Source: Anaeramoeba flamelloides (taxonomy: Eukaryota; Metamonada; Anaeramoebidae). Taken from it: a stretch of 64,000 nt of DNA. The position numbers and the translations under genes are program-made. Positions 35,881 through 48,900 of the stretch are shown here, piece by piece. Location: contig JANTQA010000012.1 of assembly GCA_027625915.1 (NCBI GenBank), forward strand, positions 13,540,501 to 13,604,500, given 5' to 3'. The notes beneath the pieces are model-generated. The model saw nothing but the letters and a program-made list of their open reading frames with translations. It was not told the DNA's origin and did no database searches. How positions within the stretch are numbered: position 1 is the stretch's first letter; the number at the start of each line of letters is the position of its first letter.

Positions 35881-36589
35881 ATTGATTGAAAGATATTTTG
35901 TATTTTCTGAGATCTTGAAAAGTTATTAGTTTCAATTACTCTGATATGTTTAAAAGTAATACCCTTAATATTCTGTAAATTTCATTTAAACTGTCATCGT
36001 AATATCTCATGAATAATTGTATAACAATTTAATTCAGCTCTATTAAATGGAAATATATAATATGATATTTAAATAAAAAATAGTTAATATTCAAATCTCT
36101 TTTTTTTTTTTTTTTTGAAATCGTTTTCTTTTTTTTTTCGGTCACAAGGTTCTAATTATCAACACATGTCAAAACATGATAAGATATTGTATTGATAATA
36201 TCCATTTTTTCGCGAGAAGGTGGGACACTGCTAATCTACACTTTATAACCAAAATTATCAATAGAATTTAGTTTTATATTTTTAATGTTAAAATGTGTCA
36301 ATATTCTGGTGTTCAGAATATAAAAAAAGATTTTTCAAATTAAATTTGTGATTTTTTTTTTGTTTTTCTTGTATAAATACAAAATTTAATCCACTATTCA
36401 ATAAAAACTTGAAGATCAAATCAATTTTAAAGGTAAACTCCTTGATATTTTAAGTAAAATTTAAATTATGAATAGCTTTCGTTTAATATCTTTAGTAATT
36501 TTTTTTAGCTCTGAATTTTTTTTATTTTTGATAGAACAAACATTACTTTAAAAATTAACTCTAGTGAAATTACAATATTGATGAAAAAC

Positions 36590-36900
36590 TAAAAACAAAA
36601 CTTTATATGAAATTCAATATTTAGGAATTTGGTTACAAAAAGAAAAAGATTTCCAGAAAAACTTTGAAAAAGTACAAGATAGTTTTAAAAAAAAATATAA
36701 AATTTTTTTGGCTATAAAAAAACTAGATAATGGTAGTAAAAACGACAAATTTTCAAATAAATAGAAATTATATATTTATTCTATGGAGTAGTTGCATATA
36801 TTTGACTCAAAAAGATTTTTGAATCAATTGATTTTTGGATAAATCAAAAAGTATTAAAGATTTAAAGAATTAAACAATATTCCCCAAGAATAATTTATAA
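36590..36900 (+). mobile_element. LINE reverse-transcriptase fragment
   Basis: Reads EIQYLGIWLQKEKDFQ then KYKIFLAIKKLDNGSK on the plus strand, the segment that follows the YADD box in the LINE copies at 46.6 kb (IFYLGIWLEKK) and 48.9 kb (IKYLGIWFEKEK). Truncated on both sides and interrupted by stops. Confidence 0.55.
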
Positions 36901-38109
36901 AACTGAAGACAGTATGAAATAAACCAAAAAAAATTTTCACACATGAAGAAATATGAAAAAAAAAAAAAAACATTTTTTGTCATTTTTACTTTTTCATAAA
37001 GACTATTTTTCTTTGTTATTCAATGAAAAGGAAAATTGTAAATAACAAAAAAAATAATTGCAAAAAATTGCTTGGGTATTTTCAAGTGTATTTCAAATTT
37101 GTGAACATTTCAAACTTGTAAAAGCAAATTTAAAAAATATGTAGAACAGCTCTAGAAAATATTATGAGTTCTGAAAGTTGAAATGGAAATTCTAAAATAT
37201 TAAAATCAAAATTTCGAATTGATCTAACAAGGTAAAAATTCTGAAAATTGTTGAAATTGTGAAAATTTCACATTTTTTCTAAAAGAAATTCTCCTTGGGT
37301 AAAATTTACTTGGATTACATCACTGATTCAAGGGTGATTTTATCTATTATTTCACTGTTTTCACCTAAAAAAGTAGTCCTTAAATCTGAAATTTTGCTAT
37401 TTTAAACTTTGAATATTGATAACAAATCCTTAAAATTTGTCTCAAAATATAACTTTTTTTTGATTAAAGACTTATAAAAATTGTGGTTATGCTGACAACA
37501 ATAAATATAACGGTCTCAAGATTTTGAAGAAATAGAATGTTGAATATATTAAAAGTAAACTTATCAAAAAGTCGATATGATACTTGAAATTGTAGTTTTG
37601 TCTAAAACTTTTTTTTTCAATTTTATTTTTTCAGACTCTTGATTTTCACTTTGATTTTTGAATCTTTGATGTTTTTTATGATAAATTTGTTTTTTTTATT
37701 AACTGTGATACTTTTCAGTTATACCCCCAAGGGTCACTAAAACTTTTCCGAATTCTTGATGTTTTATGAACAATTTATTCATATCGAAAAGAAAGTCGTT
37801 TGTGACAGAAAAGGAAGAGAAAATTGAAATAATTTTTTCAAATTCAAACAAACCCAAACATATTTAATGGTTCGTAAAATGGAATTGATTGTTGCATAAA
37901 ACATTTTATATATTGTCAAGTTTCCTGATTCTTTTCGGTGTACTCGAAAAGTATAATTATTAATTAAAAAATATAAATTTTATCAAAAAAAGCTTTGAGA
38001 AGTACTGTAGTCAAAATAACCAGTTCAAAAAAAAATATGCGTGTTTCAAAATAAAAAGTGTGTTTTTTTGTTATAGTTGACCAATACATTAACCAATCAA
38101 AGAAACCAA

Positions 38110-38450
38110 CAATAAACCTTAAAAAATATGGTATTGGTTTCTTAAAGTTCTCTTATTTAAAAAGAAATTCTAAAAATGAAGGATCAAATTGCAAAATTTC
38201 TATCAAAAAATAGAGTTAATTTTTGAATAAGATTATTTTTAATTTTCAAAAAAAACAAAAAATTTCCAACTATTTGCATGAATAATTTAAATTTTAATAA
38301 AAATAACCAGACCTTTACTTGCAAAATTGATTTGAACTTAGGTATACTGTTTGTTAGTAGATTGGATGTTACTTGAAACAAGAAGAAAAAATACACAGAT
38401 AATATTTTGAAACACGGATTATAGTTGTTGTTCACGCTTTATTTTGATCA
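38110..38450 (+). mobile_element. Decayed LINE-like repeat fragment
   Basis: Matches 20460-20700 and 40990-41230 (minus). Contains the K-D-Q-I-A-K-F-L-S-K-N-R-V-N peptide and a CAAAATTGATTTGAAC block, then the GGATGTTACTTGAAACAAG block also seen at 21140 and 39.6 kb. Confidence 0.45.
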
Positions 38451-38639
38451 CTGTAAGCATAATATTTGACTTTTGTGAAAATGTAATATCCTTCAGCAGA
38501 CCATAAATTCAATTAATAGTGAGTTCTGGTCTAAATTTTAACTTTAATTTCTTTCTGATCCTCAAATTTTTATCCTCTTCAAAAAGATAATTTTGTGTTT
38601 TTCATTTTTATTCTTGTTTCTTGACTGTTGTTCATAAAA

Positions 38640-41600
38640 ATGGGAAACTCAACTCCAAAAAACACTGAAAAGCAACAAGAAAAACTCCACAAGATCCAAG
38701 ATCAAGGTGACACAAAATCAAACATTCTTCATGATGTTGCAAAAAAATTTTCACAAGAAGAAGAAAAAATCTTAAAAGAAATTTCGATCCTTGATTCAAA
38801 AAAAAAAAGGTACCATGTTAAAAAATCAATTATGGCATTATTTAAAGACTTTTACCTTAAGGAATCAATAAGTAAATATAAAATTGTTTCAGTAGGCAAA
38901 AGTTATGTTGGAAAAACTTCTTTAATAGAACGCTTTGTAATTAATTATTTTGGGTTTTCTTCTTTTTTTTTTTTTTGATTTTCTTTCTGAATATTTCGAT
39001 CAACCCAAGCAAACTCTGGAAACAAAAAGAAAAGTATTCTTTTCCAATCCTGTTTGCAAATAACATAAGAGACACAAAAAAGTGAAATGGGGAATTGACA
39101 GAAGAAGAGAATTTCGTCATCTTCGAATTAATAGAACGCCATTTGTTAAAAATAAGATCTTAAATCCAGCTCATTCTGGATTAAAAACGATTTTGTTTTC
39201 TTTTTAAAAAATAATTAACTAGGTGAACGACAAATTTTATGAAAACCAAATGCGTATGGGTATTACAGGCATTTACGAAAAAGTAAGAATATTCTCTTTT
39301 AGAAGAAATAATAAATTCATTTGATTAAAATTTAATGTTTTGTTTTCACGATCAACATCTTTAAATATGACTGAATTCTATTTATTTTTTTTTATACGAA
39401 AAGGAACTTGTTTATGGCGGGAGTAATTTCAAATTCCAACTCGTTTGATCTTTATTTTTCCTTTTTTTTATTTTTTTTGTTTTTCTTTTGAAAAATATTA
39501 ATTAATTGTTACAATACGTTTAATATTTTCTTGAGTGGATTCATATCTCTGAAAATTACATCCACATACTTTCTCAAATTGTGAATAAAATACACCAAAA
39601 TAACACAGTTTCCCAAAATGCCCATGTCTTAAGGTATAAAACCTGTGTTTCAAAATTAAATCTTTTTTTTCTTCTTGTTCCAATACAACATCCAATTCAC
39701 TAAACAGCAGTGCACCTAATTTAAACTCAATTTTGAAGGTAAAATCCTTGATATTTTAAGTAAATTTTAAATTAGGAATACAATTTGTTTTAAATTTTTT
39801 GTAATTTTTTCAAATATGGTTTTGAAATTTATTGTTATTTATTATTTATTTAGAGAAAGGAGTAATCAAAGAAAATTTATCAAATAAAAAAGAGAGAAGA
39901 AGAAAAATAATTAAAATATATATAAAAAAAAATAAATCATTTACATGACCAAATTGAAACTATCCACTGTCGTTAGGTTTTCCAGGATTTGAAAGAATTG
40001 AGTAAAATCTTGATTTTACTAAATTCTTTCGAATTCTGGAAAACCGTTGTTAGCTTTTTTTTAATTTGAGAAATAAAAAGAACATTTCAAAAATTTTCTT
40101 TTAATTCCTTAAATTAAAAAAAAAGCTAGGCACTTGACGACACTTCTCCTGAATACACAGGAGGTACAAAGCCCGATAGAAAGATTATCGATTACAGATA
40201 ATAATTCCACAATCCGTGATTGAATAAATGGGTATTCCACTGTCGTTAGGTTTTTTTTTAATTTAAAAGAATGGAGTAAAATCTTTGATTTTGCTCAATT
40301 CTTTTGAATAAAAAAAAAAAAAAAAAAAAACCTAGACATGCCTCTAAGAGTGGGGCAGTAAGTGCCCGAATTTATATATATATATATATATTTACTAAGT
40401 ATTTTTTGTTTTCACTTTATTTTTATTATTTTTTCTTTATTACCTTAAGTTTTCTAACCGCAAGAGCTTTGATAAAAAATTCCCGACAAGTGCAATAAAT
40501 TTCATAATTTTGATTAGTCATGTTAAAGAGTTTCTGTGTATTTTTTCTGAGGATATCATTTTTATATAAATTTTTATTTAAAATTTTTGCTAATTTTTTT
40601 TTTCACTTGATTCTGATGAATTTATACCTTTTACAATACCAAATGGAATGATTTATATTTTCATAATATTGAGTACAATAATCACATTTTTTACATTTTT
40701 CTTTTTTTTTAAATGTGTTATATTCATATTTATTTTTTAATACATAGGAGTATCTATTCAGTCCATTTCTAAAAGTTCTAAATTTTGGAAAGTATTACTT
40801 GATTTAAATCTTAGATAATTTTTTATTTTAAAATTAAAATTTCCATACTTGATACTTTTGTAGTATTCTTTTATTTTCCAACTTTGATTGTTTTTCAAAT
40901 TATTTAGATATTGCTTTTTTATCTTTTGTTTTTAAATCATTAAAATACCCTATTTTCCAAATATTTATTTCTTTATTGGGTTTATAATCAAATTTAATAA
41001 GTTTTATTAGTTTTTATATTCTGTTTTTTGAAATTTTTGAGTAAATTTCCATTTTGGTAAGTTGACATAAATTTATTATTTTTTTGTAAATGAAAATTTT
41101 CTCTAAAAAATTTAACTCTATTTTTTGAGATAAATTTTCCAATTAGTTCATTCATTTTTAGAATTTCTTTATTAATCATAGAACTTTAAGAAACAAATAC
41201 CAAATTTACTTATCGTTTATTATCAGGTTCTTTGATCCATTAAGGTATAGCTCTTCTCGAAAAAATAAACATGGCTTTTTATTTTTATTTTATTTTTTTA
41301 CTGACAAACTTTTCTCAGGCATTTTAATTTGAAACATCACTATAAGGAAAAAAATAAATTCAGAAAATTAAAGTTACCCAAAAATACATATTGGATTTTT
41401 GTTATACATCTTTTCGAAATTATTTTTTCAAAGTTATCATAATTTTATGTAATTCAGAAAAGTTAGCTATTAAACTCATCAAGATTCAGAAACCCCCCTT
41501 TTTCAAAATTCCTGACTTTGAGAAAAAAACTTCTATTTTTGGGGTATTTTTTTTTATTGAAATAAGTTACAATGGATGAATTTTTGATTGAACATTAAGT

Positions 41601-42904
41601 AAGAAAAAAGAATAAATGTTGAAACAATCTGCAGAAAAAAACAGGGAATATAAACTCCTTTTCAAACAAAAAGGTACACCTCTCAAATCACGAAACACAT
41701 TGAATTTGATTGTTAATAAGATAATTATTTATTGGCGATTTTCATTTGTATTATTCATTTTTTTTTTTTTTTTTTTTTTATGGATATTGAACAGTTGGAA
41801 AATGAAAAAAGCAAGATAAGAATAAACCAATTTGGAAATAATCTGACAGTATAAAAATTGAAACAGTTGAAGTTTGATTTCGAATGAGCTAGATATAAGG
41901 TATTTCCAAAAAAGTGGGGCATTTTTTTTTACCTTTCATAAAAAATCATCTTTGTTAGTGAAAGTATCCATTAATTGAAAATATCAAATTACGTTTAATA
42001 TTAATACCAATTGAATAAATGACTAAGGTATTTATTTAAAAATATGTTCTTTGAAATATTTCCAAAAAATAAAAAAAAAAAATAACACTTTTTTTGGTGA
42101 AAACAATGTACAACCAATTTCAATAAAAAAAACTGCAAATATGGAAATGATAAAAATGATTCTTTAAACAATAAAATGCAGTTATGTGTTGTCAATTCTA
42201 TTTGAAAATTTGTTGAGATTACACAAGTTATGAAAACGGTTTTTTCAAACAAAAAGAAAATAATAAATACCAATTTTCACCCCTAAAAATATCAGATAAA
42301 ATCAAGATCAGAAATTTTAATATCTTTTATTTATGAAATACAATACTAAGAAACAAATTGAATTATTACCAAGAATTGATAAATGGTACTTAATGATTTT
42401 TTATATTTAAATAGTTTTGTGAAGATTGAGTTTAAAAGATATATATTTTAAAATAAATTTGCCCCACTTTATTGGAAATAGCTTAGGAATTAAGAAAGAC
42501 TATTATTGAATTGATGTAAAAAACAAAAGAAAAAAAATCAAGAAAAAAAGATTTCCAACAGAATATCCAGATTGATTGCTGCTTATATTGAAGATGGGAC
42601 CGTAAAGAACAGCAGTTTGATGTGTAAAGAGTTATCAATAAAATTTAAAGAACTTTTCCCAATTCACCTTGTTCAACAGTTTTTATCGTTTTTATAATTT
42701 TTTCTCCTTACAATTTACAAAACGAGATTTCTAATTTCAAATAAAAGAGCACATCAATTTTTAAAATAAACTCTTTTGCAGTCAAAGGTGCCTGGTTTTA
42801 TTGAAGAAATTAAACTCATAGAATATGTTCTATGGGTTTAATTCATTATTCTTCAATAAACTAAAATTTCAATTTTTAGATCAATATCATTTTTTCTCAT
42901 TTGG

Positions 42905-42935
<31 letters not shown>

Positions 42936-45900
42936 GTATTTTGCTTTTTACTTTTTTTTTACAAATTAAATTTGAAAAAAAAAATATTTGAAACTCAAAA
43001 TTAAGTTTAAGAAAAGTGAGGCTTTGCATGTTCTTTTAAAACGAATACATTTACAAGAAAAAATCTTATTATCAACAATTTTAATTTCCTAAGAAATTGA
43101 GAATTTTGCACGAGAGATTCCAATTAAAAGGTCCCAAAAAATTTTTTAAGATTTTTTTTTTTTGAAATTTATGGATTGTTCAGGCTTTTCTTTTATGGTT
43201 ATCGGCTCTAATCTGAAGTTTATTATTTCTCGTATTTCTAAACAATCTTAGTTTGGTTGGTTCTTGAAAATAAAGTGACTTTTTTATTTGTGACTGGGCC
43301 CCTTTGAGTGATATGGAGTTTTTTTAATTATAATTTTTATTGTTTTATTTTAATGAGTTTTATATATTCAGTCGAATGTTATATATATATGTGTGTGTGT
43401 TTTAAAGAGTTTCTTATATTTTGAAATGATACAACAATTAATTTGATTCAATTATGAATAATTATTGAAATACGCTGTGCCCTTTTATTTGAAAAAGAGT
43501 TTATATAAAAACCCAAACATGAAAAAAATAAAATGATAAAAAATATTCCAAAAACAGAAAAAAAATCAGTTTTTCAATTTAATTTAGCGATATCTTTTAA
43601 AAGAAATAATTTATTCTATTTTAATATTGAAAAATATGATTCTTTTTAGACTATTAAAAAAATAGTTTAAAATAATCTCTCCCATTAAGTCAAATAAAAA
43701 TTTCTAAAATTATAGAATTAAAAATGAAAAAAATATTACTTTAAATTTTCATTTTTTTTTTTTTAATTCCAATTAATATTTAATAAAGTTGTAAACCCTT
43801 TTCAAAATTGTTATGAATAATAACGTTTATTATGCGAGTATATTTCAAAAATACAAAATTTAGAGATTTTTTTTTCAAAAATTTTTTAGAGTTCTGATGG
43901 ATTAAACAAGTCTGTACCTTTTATTTTAACAACAGCAATCAAGTATTTTCGGTATTAAAGACAATCCGAATTTTATATTCTGATTATTGAAACCCAAGGT
44001 AGTAAATTGAAAATAAATGTTCAAAAGAATACCTTTTAAAGAAAAGACAAAATTTTACAAATTTTAGATGTTTTCGATGAAAATTAAAAAGAAAACATTT
44101 CTTTGATCCCAAAACTTTTGTAAATTTTTGAACAAAATAAAATAAATTTAAAAAAGCTATTTTTTTTACCTCTTGCTACACCTACTTTCGATATTAGCTG
44201 AAAGTGTATTTCTATCATGTCATCAACTCTATCAGATTTTAATGTGAAGTAAAAGTATGTGTAGCAAGAGGTTTTTGATTGACAAACTTTTTCAAGGAAA
44301 AAAATTCGAATTTGAATTGTGAAAACGGTTCAGCATAAATGACAAAATTTCAAAAAATAAAAACCTAAATTTTCAACAAGAACAAGATTTCTTGACTCAG
44401 CATTTTTTTGGGTCAATGAATCCATTTTTTTTTTTCAATGATAAAGAAAATTATGATTCTTTATATATATATTTATATATTATTATTATTGAGGAAGAAG
44501 TGTAAATTACACTCTAAGTTCCTGTTACTTAAATTCTCTTTAAGGTAATTTAAAACTAAAATCATAGATTTCACGATTATTGATAAATGAAAATAATTTT
44601 AAACAATCACAACAAAAAATTATTTCATTAAAATGTAATTCTTTTAACCTATTGAAAAAAAATTAATCTATTTTTTTCAAAGGAAATACCCATAAAAAGT
44701 TATCAATATTTTTTATTATTTCCTTCTGTTCACATTTCAAACATAAAGAACAAAATTTGTTTGAATTTTTATTTATTACATAGTAATATCTATTTAAGCA
44801 ATTGGTAAGTGTTCTGAATTTTTGAATTGTTGAGCTTGATGTATTTACTTAAATTTTTTTGATTAATAAATAAATGTTTTTGGTATCTTTAATTATTGTG
44901 AAATATTTTTGTAGGGTCTCGTCAAGTGTCGTCAAGTGTTGTCAAGTTTTTTCAAGTGCCGTAGAGTACCTAGCCTTTCCAAAAAATCAAAAGAATAGAG
45001 TAAAATCAAAGATTTAACTCCATTCTTTCAAATTCTGGAAAAGCTAACTGTGTTTTTTTTAAATTTTGAAATAAAAAGAAAATTTCTTAAATTTATTTTT
45101 AATTTCTAAAAATTAAAAAAAACCTAGAACACTTCACAAATAAACAGAAAATAGAAAAAAAACTAACATCTTTAAGAGGAAATTAATTTCCTCCCTTCAA
45201 AATAAAAAAAAAAAAAAATTTAAAATTTTATTACAGTCAGTTTCACTTTTAAGGAACAAACTTTCAACGAAATTTAAGGCACAAAAAAAATCTCAAATTA
45301 AAGCACAAAATTCAGCTTCTAGTAAAAATAAATTGTAAAAATTAAAATTACAAATTTTGTGCCTTAATTTAAGATTTTTTTTGTGCCTTAAATTTCGTTG
45401 AAAGTTTGTGCCTTAAAAGTGAAACTGACTGTACTTTTTTTATTTCTTCAAACGTTTATTGAGTTAAAATTTTTTTGAATCAAATTAAGAATAACTAATC
45501 CAGAAAATAACTGGCAAATGTATATTGATTTAAAACATTTGTAATTTTTAACTCAATTAGACTTTTTTTTTTTTTTTTTTTTTTGTTAAATATAAAGTTT
45601 TATTTTTGAAAAACCATCTTTTACTTTTTTAAAGTTCCTTTTTGTAAATATTTTTCTTTTTTTTTTTTTTTTTTTTATTTTTGAAGAGAGAAAATTGCTT
45701 TTCTCCTGTGTGCCCTAATTTCTAAACTTTTTTTTAGAAATTTTGTTAAAGAATCACAAATTTTATTATCACTTACTAATGATAATATATATGATGAATT
45801 CTTTTTATTAATAATATCTCCGATATTATTAATTTTTTTATTTTTTCAAAAAATTCAGATATCCAGATTTTTTCGATTTATTTTATAGGCCGGACAGTCC

Positions 45901-48900
45901 CATAAAAAATGATCGAAATCTTCAATGATATCAATATTTAACTTTTCTTTACATAAATCACAATTTTTATTTTTATTTTTACTTGTTACATAAGAGTACC
46001 TATTTAAACAATTAGTAAAATTTCGAAATTTTAGAATTGTTTTTGAAGCTTTCCAGTTTAAATATTTTTGTTGTTTGAAATTGCAATTTTGTTGTTTTAT
46101 AATTTTTAGATATTGTTGAACTTTCCAACTAGGTGAATTTTCCAATTCGGTTAATCGAAAAACTTTTAATTCTAAATCTAATAATTTTAATCCCTTAGTG
46201 TACCAATTAATATTTTCATTTTCCAATTTTCGAAAATTTAGTATTGTTTTTAATTTTTTTAAATTTAAGAAATCTAATTTTTCTATCAATTTATATTTTC
46301 TTCGGTATATTTTTAATCTAGCGAGATCAATTTTTGCTTCAGTTTTATAAATTAATCAGGGTGAATGGATATTAATTTGTAAGAAATTTGTGACTGATTT
46401 ATTGATAAATCTATCAATTCTTTCAAAATCATTTTGTTTCAAGTCAAATATTTCAAGAGCATAATAAAGTTGACTTAAAATGAGAGCTTTGAAAGAAGTT
46501 ATTTTGACTCCATTGTTGAGTTTATTTTGTTGAAACAATCGATTAAGTGTTTCCAAGGACTTTTCCACTTTTTTGAAATTATATTCAAGATGTGTGTTTT
46601 TTTTCTAACCAAATCCCAAGATAAAAAATATCTTTTAATTCTTTTTTATATTTGGTTTTTTTATTATGTGGGTTCATCCCGAATCTTTTTATTATTTCAA
46701 AAATCCTTTCTAAATTAATTTTTAGAGAGATTAATCGCCCCTTCATAATAAGAATAAGATCATCTGCATACATTTGAACATGAACAGCTAAAGTTTTTAA
46801 CTTTTCTAGTAGGAAATGAGATATAAATGCTAAGAGAATTGGTGATAAGGGATCTCCTTGATAAACTCCAATTCCTTCTTTTTTTGTAATATCTCAAGAG
46901 CCAATTTTTAATTGTTTCATTTTTGATAAATTTTTTAATAGATTGATATATTAACGAGTGTTGTATAGAGTCAAAATATTTTTGTATGTCTATAGTAACT
47001 ACAAAGTATTCTGTATTTTTATTTTTATTTTTATTTTTTTAAATTTTCTTAATAAATTTAAAACAGCAATTCTTGTTCCAAAATATTTTTTAAATCCAAA
47101 TTGTTTTTTTTGAAATCAAGTCCCATGAGTCTTGAATTCCAATGTATATTAATTTTAAAAAAAAATCTTGGAAGAGATTGATTTATAGAGATAGGTCGAT
47201 AATTTAATGGTTCGCCTTCATCCCCCGATTTATGAATAAATAATAAATTTCTTTTTTTAATAAAATTTATACTTTTTTCAGTTTCGTCTGTTATCCAATT
47301 TAAAAAAATATTTTGAACTGTTTTAATAAAATAATTATAATTTAATAAATATTGAATTGGTTGGTTTTTTATAAACTTATAATGATTTATTTTGTCAAAT
47401 TCTTTAACTGATTTATTTTTTTGAAATTTGATTATTTCTTTAATTTTATCTTGATCAAAAATTTCCTTTATGTCAATTGGATTTAATGAATTTTTATTAA
47501 TTTTAAATTTTTTAATATAATTAATTATATTTGTATTAGGTTTTTTGACTAATTGATTTTACAAAATCGTTATACACTGTGAATATGGTTTCATTATTTA
47601 AAAAACATTTTTGTAGAAGTTTCTCTTATTTTATTTAATGTTTTCCAAAAGTTTTTATTTTTATTATATTCTTCATTTATTTGATTAAGTAATTTTAAGT
47701 AATTTAATTCATTAATTTTTTTCGATTTTATGTAAAGTTTCATTTTTATCAAACAATTTATAAAGTAAATTATTAATTTTTAATTTATCTTGTTTGATAT
47801 CAAATACTATTCTTTCTTTCTTTTTATATTTTTTTTTAAATAAAATAAAATTATCTTCATTTAAATTAAAATTCTGCCGAGAAAAGAATTGGAGAAAGTC
47901 TTCTTGAAAGGTTGGAATATCTTTAATTTTATAGATATCATTGATTTCCCAATTTGAGTTTATTTCAAATTTATTCATAATTGTATTATGATCACTAATA
48001 AAATTTTTGATAGTCTTTGATTTATTGAGTTTTAAATTATTAAAATTTGTTAAAAAATAATCCAAATTGTTTGGTTTTCTACTTGGTTTATTATTAAGAA
48101 ATATTTTAAAATTAAATTTTTCAAATAATTTTATTTTATTTTCATTTAAATTAAAATCACCACCAATAATTGTTTTATTGTTTTGGTATTTTCTTAAGAT
48201 ATTTATTATTTTTTTATTAATTTCAATATTTCGGTCATTTCTCCGATATATATTAATAATGATTAAATCAGTAAATTGTATTCCCATTACATCTAAATCA
48301 GCAATTAATATTTCACGAAAAAATTCTAGAAATATCTTTTTTATTATTATTAATAAACCACCCTTATTTCCATTATTTCCATAAGATTTTTTATTCACAG
48401 AGAAATAGTTTGTGAAAGTTGGTTTTTTTTGTTATTTTGGATTCTTGTATTAAACAAATATCGATATTACATTTTAATAAAAAAGATTCTAATTTAAAAA
48501 TCTTATTTGAATTATTCAAGCCACAAATATTTAAAGAGGCTATATTAATATCTATTTTTTGATTTTTATTTTTCATTTTTCTAGAACCTTTTATTAATAA
48601 TCTTTCTTTGTTCTTCAAAAAATGTTTTATATATAAATCATTTGGAATATTTTTTTGTTTATTTATTAATATTCTTTTAAATGTTTTTATTTTTTTCGAG
48701 ATTTTCCCAAATTACAAGTTTATTATTTCCTTTCCTTAAAAATCTAATAACACAATAATTAATTAAGAAATTAAATATTTCTAATGTTGAAATATTTTTT
48801 TTGAATAAAAATCAATTTGTTTTTGTTTGGTACATTTTGTAACTTTTTAAACTTTTACAATATGTAAAGTTTGAAAAATAAATTATTTTATTTTTATCAT

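Larger units (their letters stand above)
35881..38639. other. Intergenic with LINE remnants
   Basis: No host gene. Contains a LINE reverse-transcriptase piece (36590-36900, plus), a short fragment of the LINE-like repeat (36410-36490) and a longer one (38110-38450). The last 150 bases before 38640 are the leader of the Ras-BTB gene. Confidence 0.55.

Noticed and set aside
41616-41819. 67-codon plus frame in the giant intron
   Set aside because: Ends in a T run giving poly-Phe; no domain and no exon signals fitting the GTPase.
44920-44965. GTCAAGTG units as a telomere-like array
   Set aside because: Only about three imperfect units, at the edge of a palindromic repeat family seen elsewhere.
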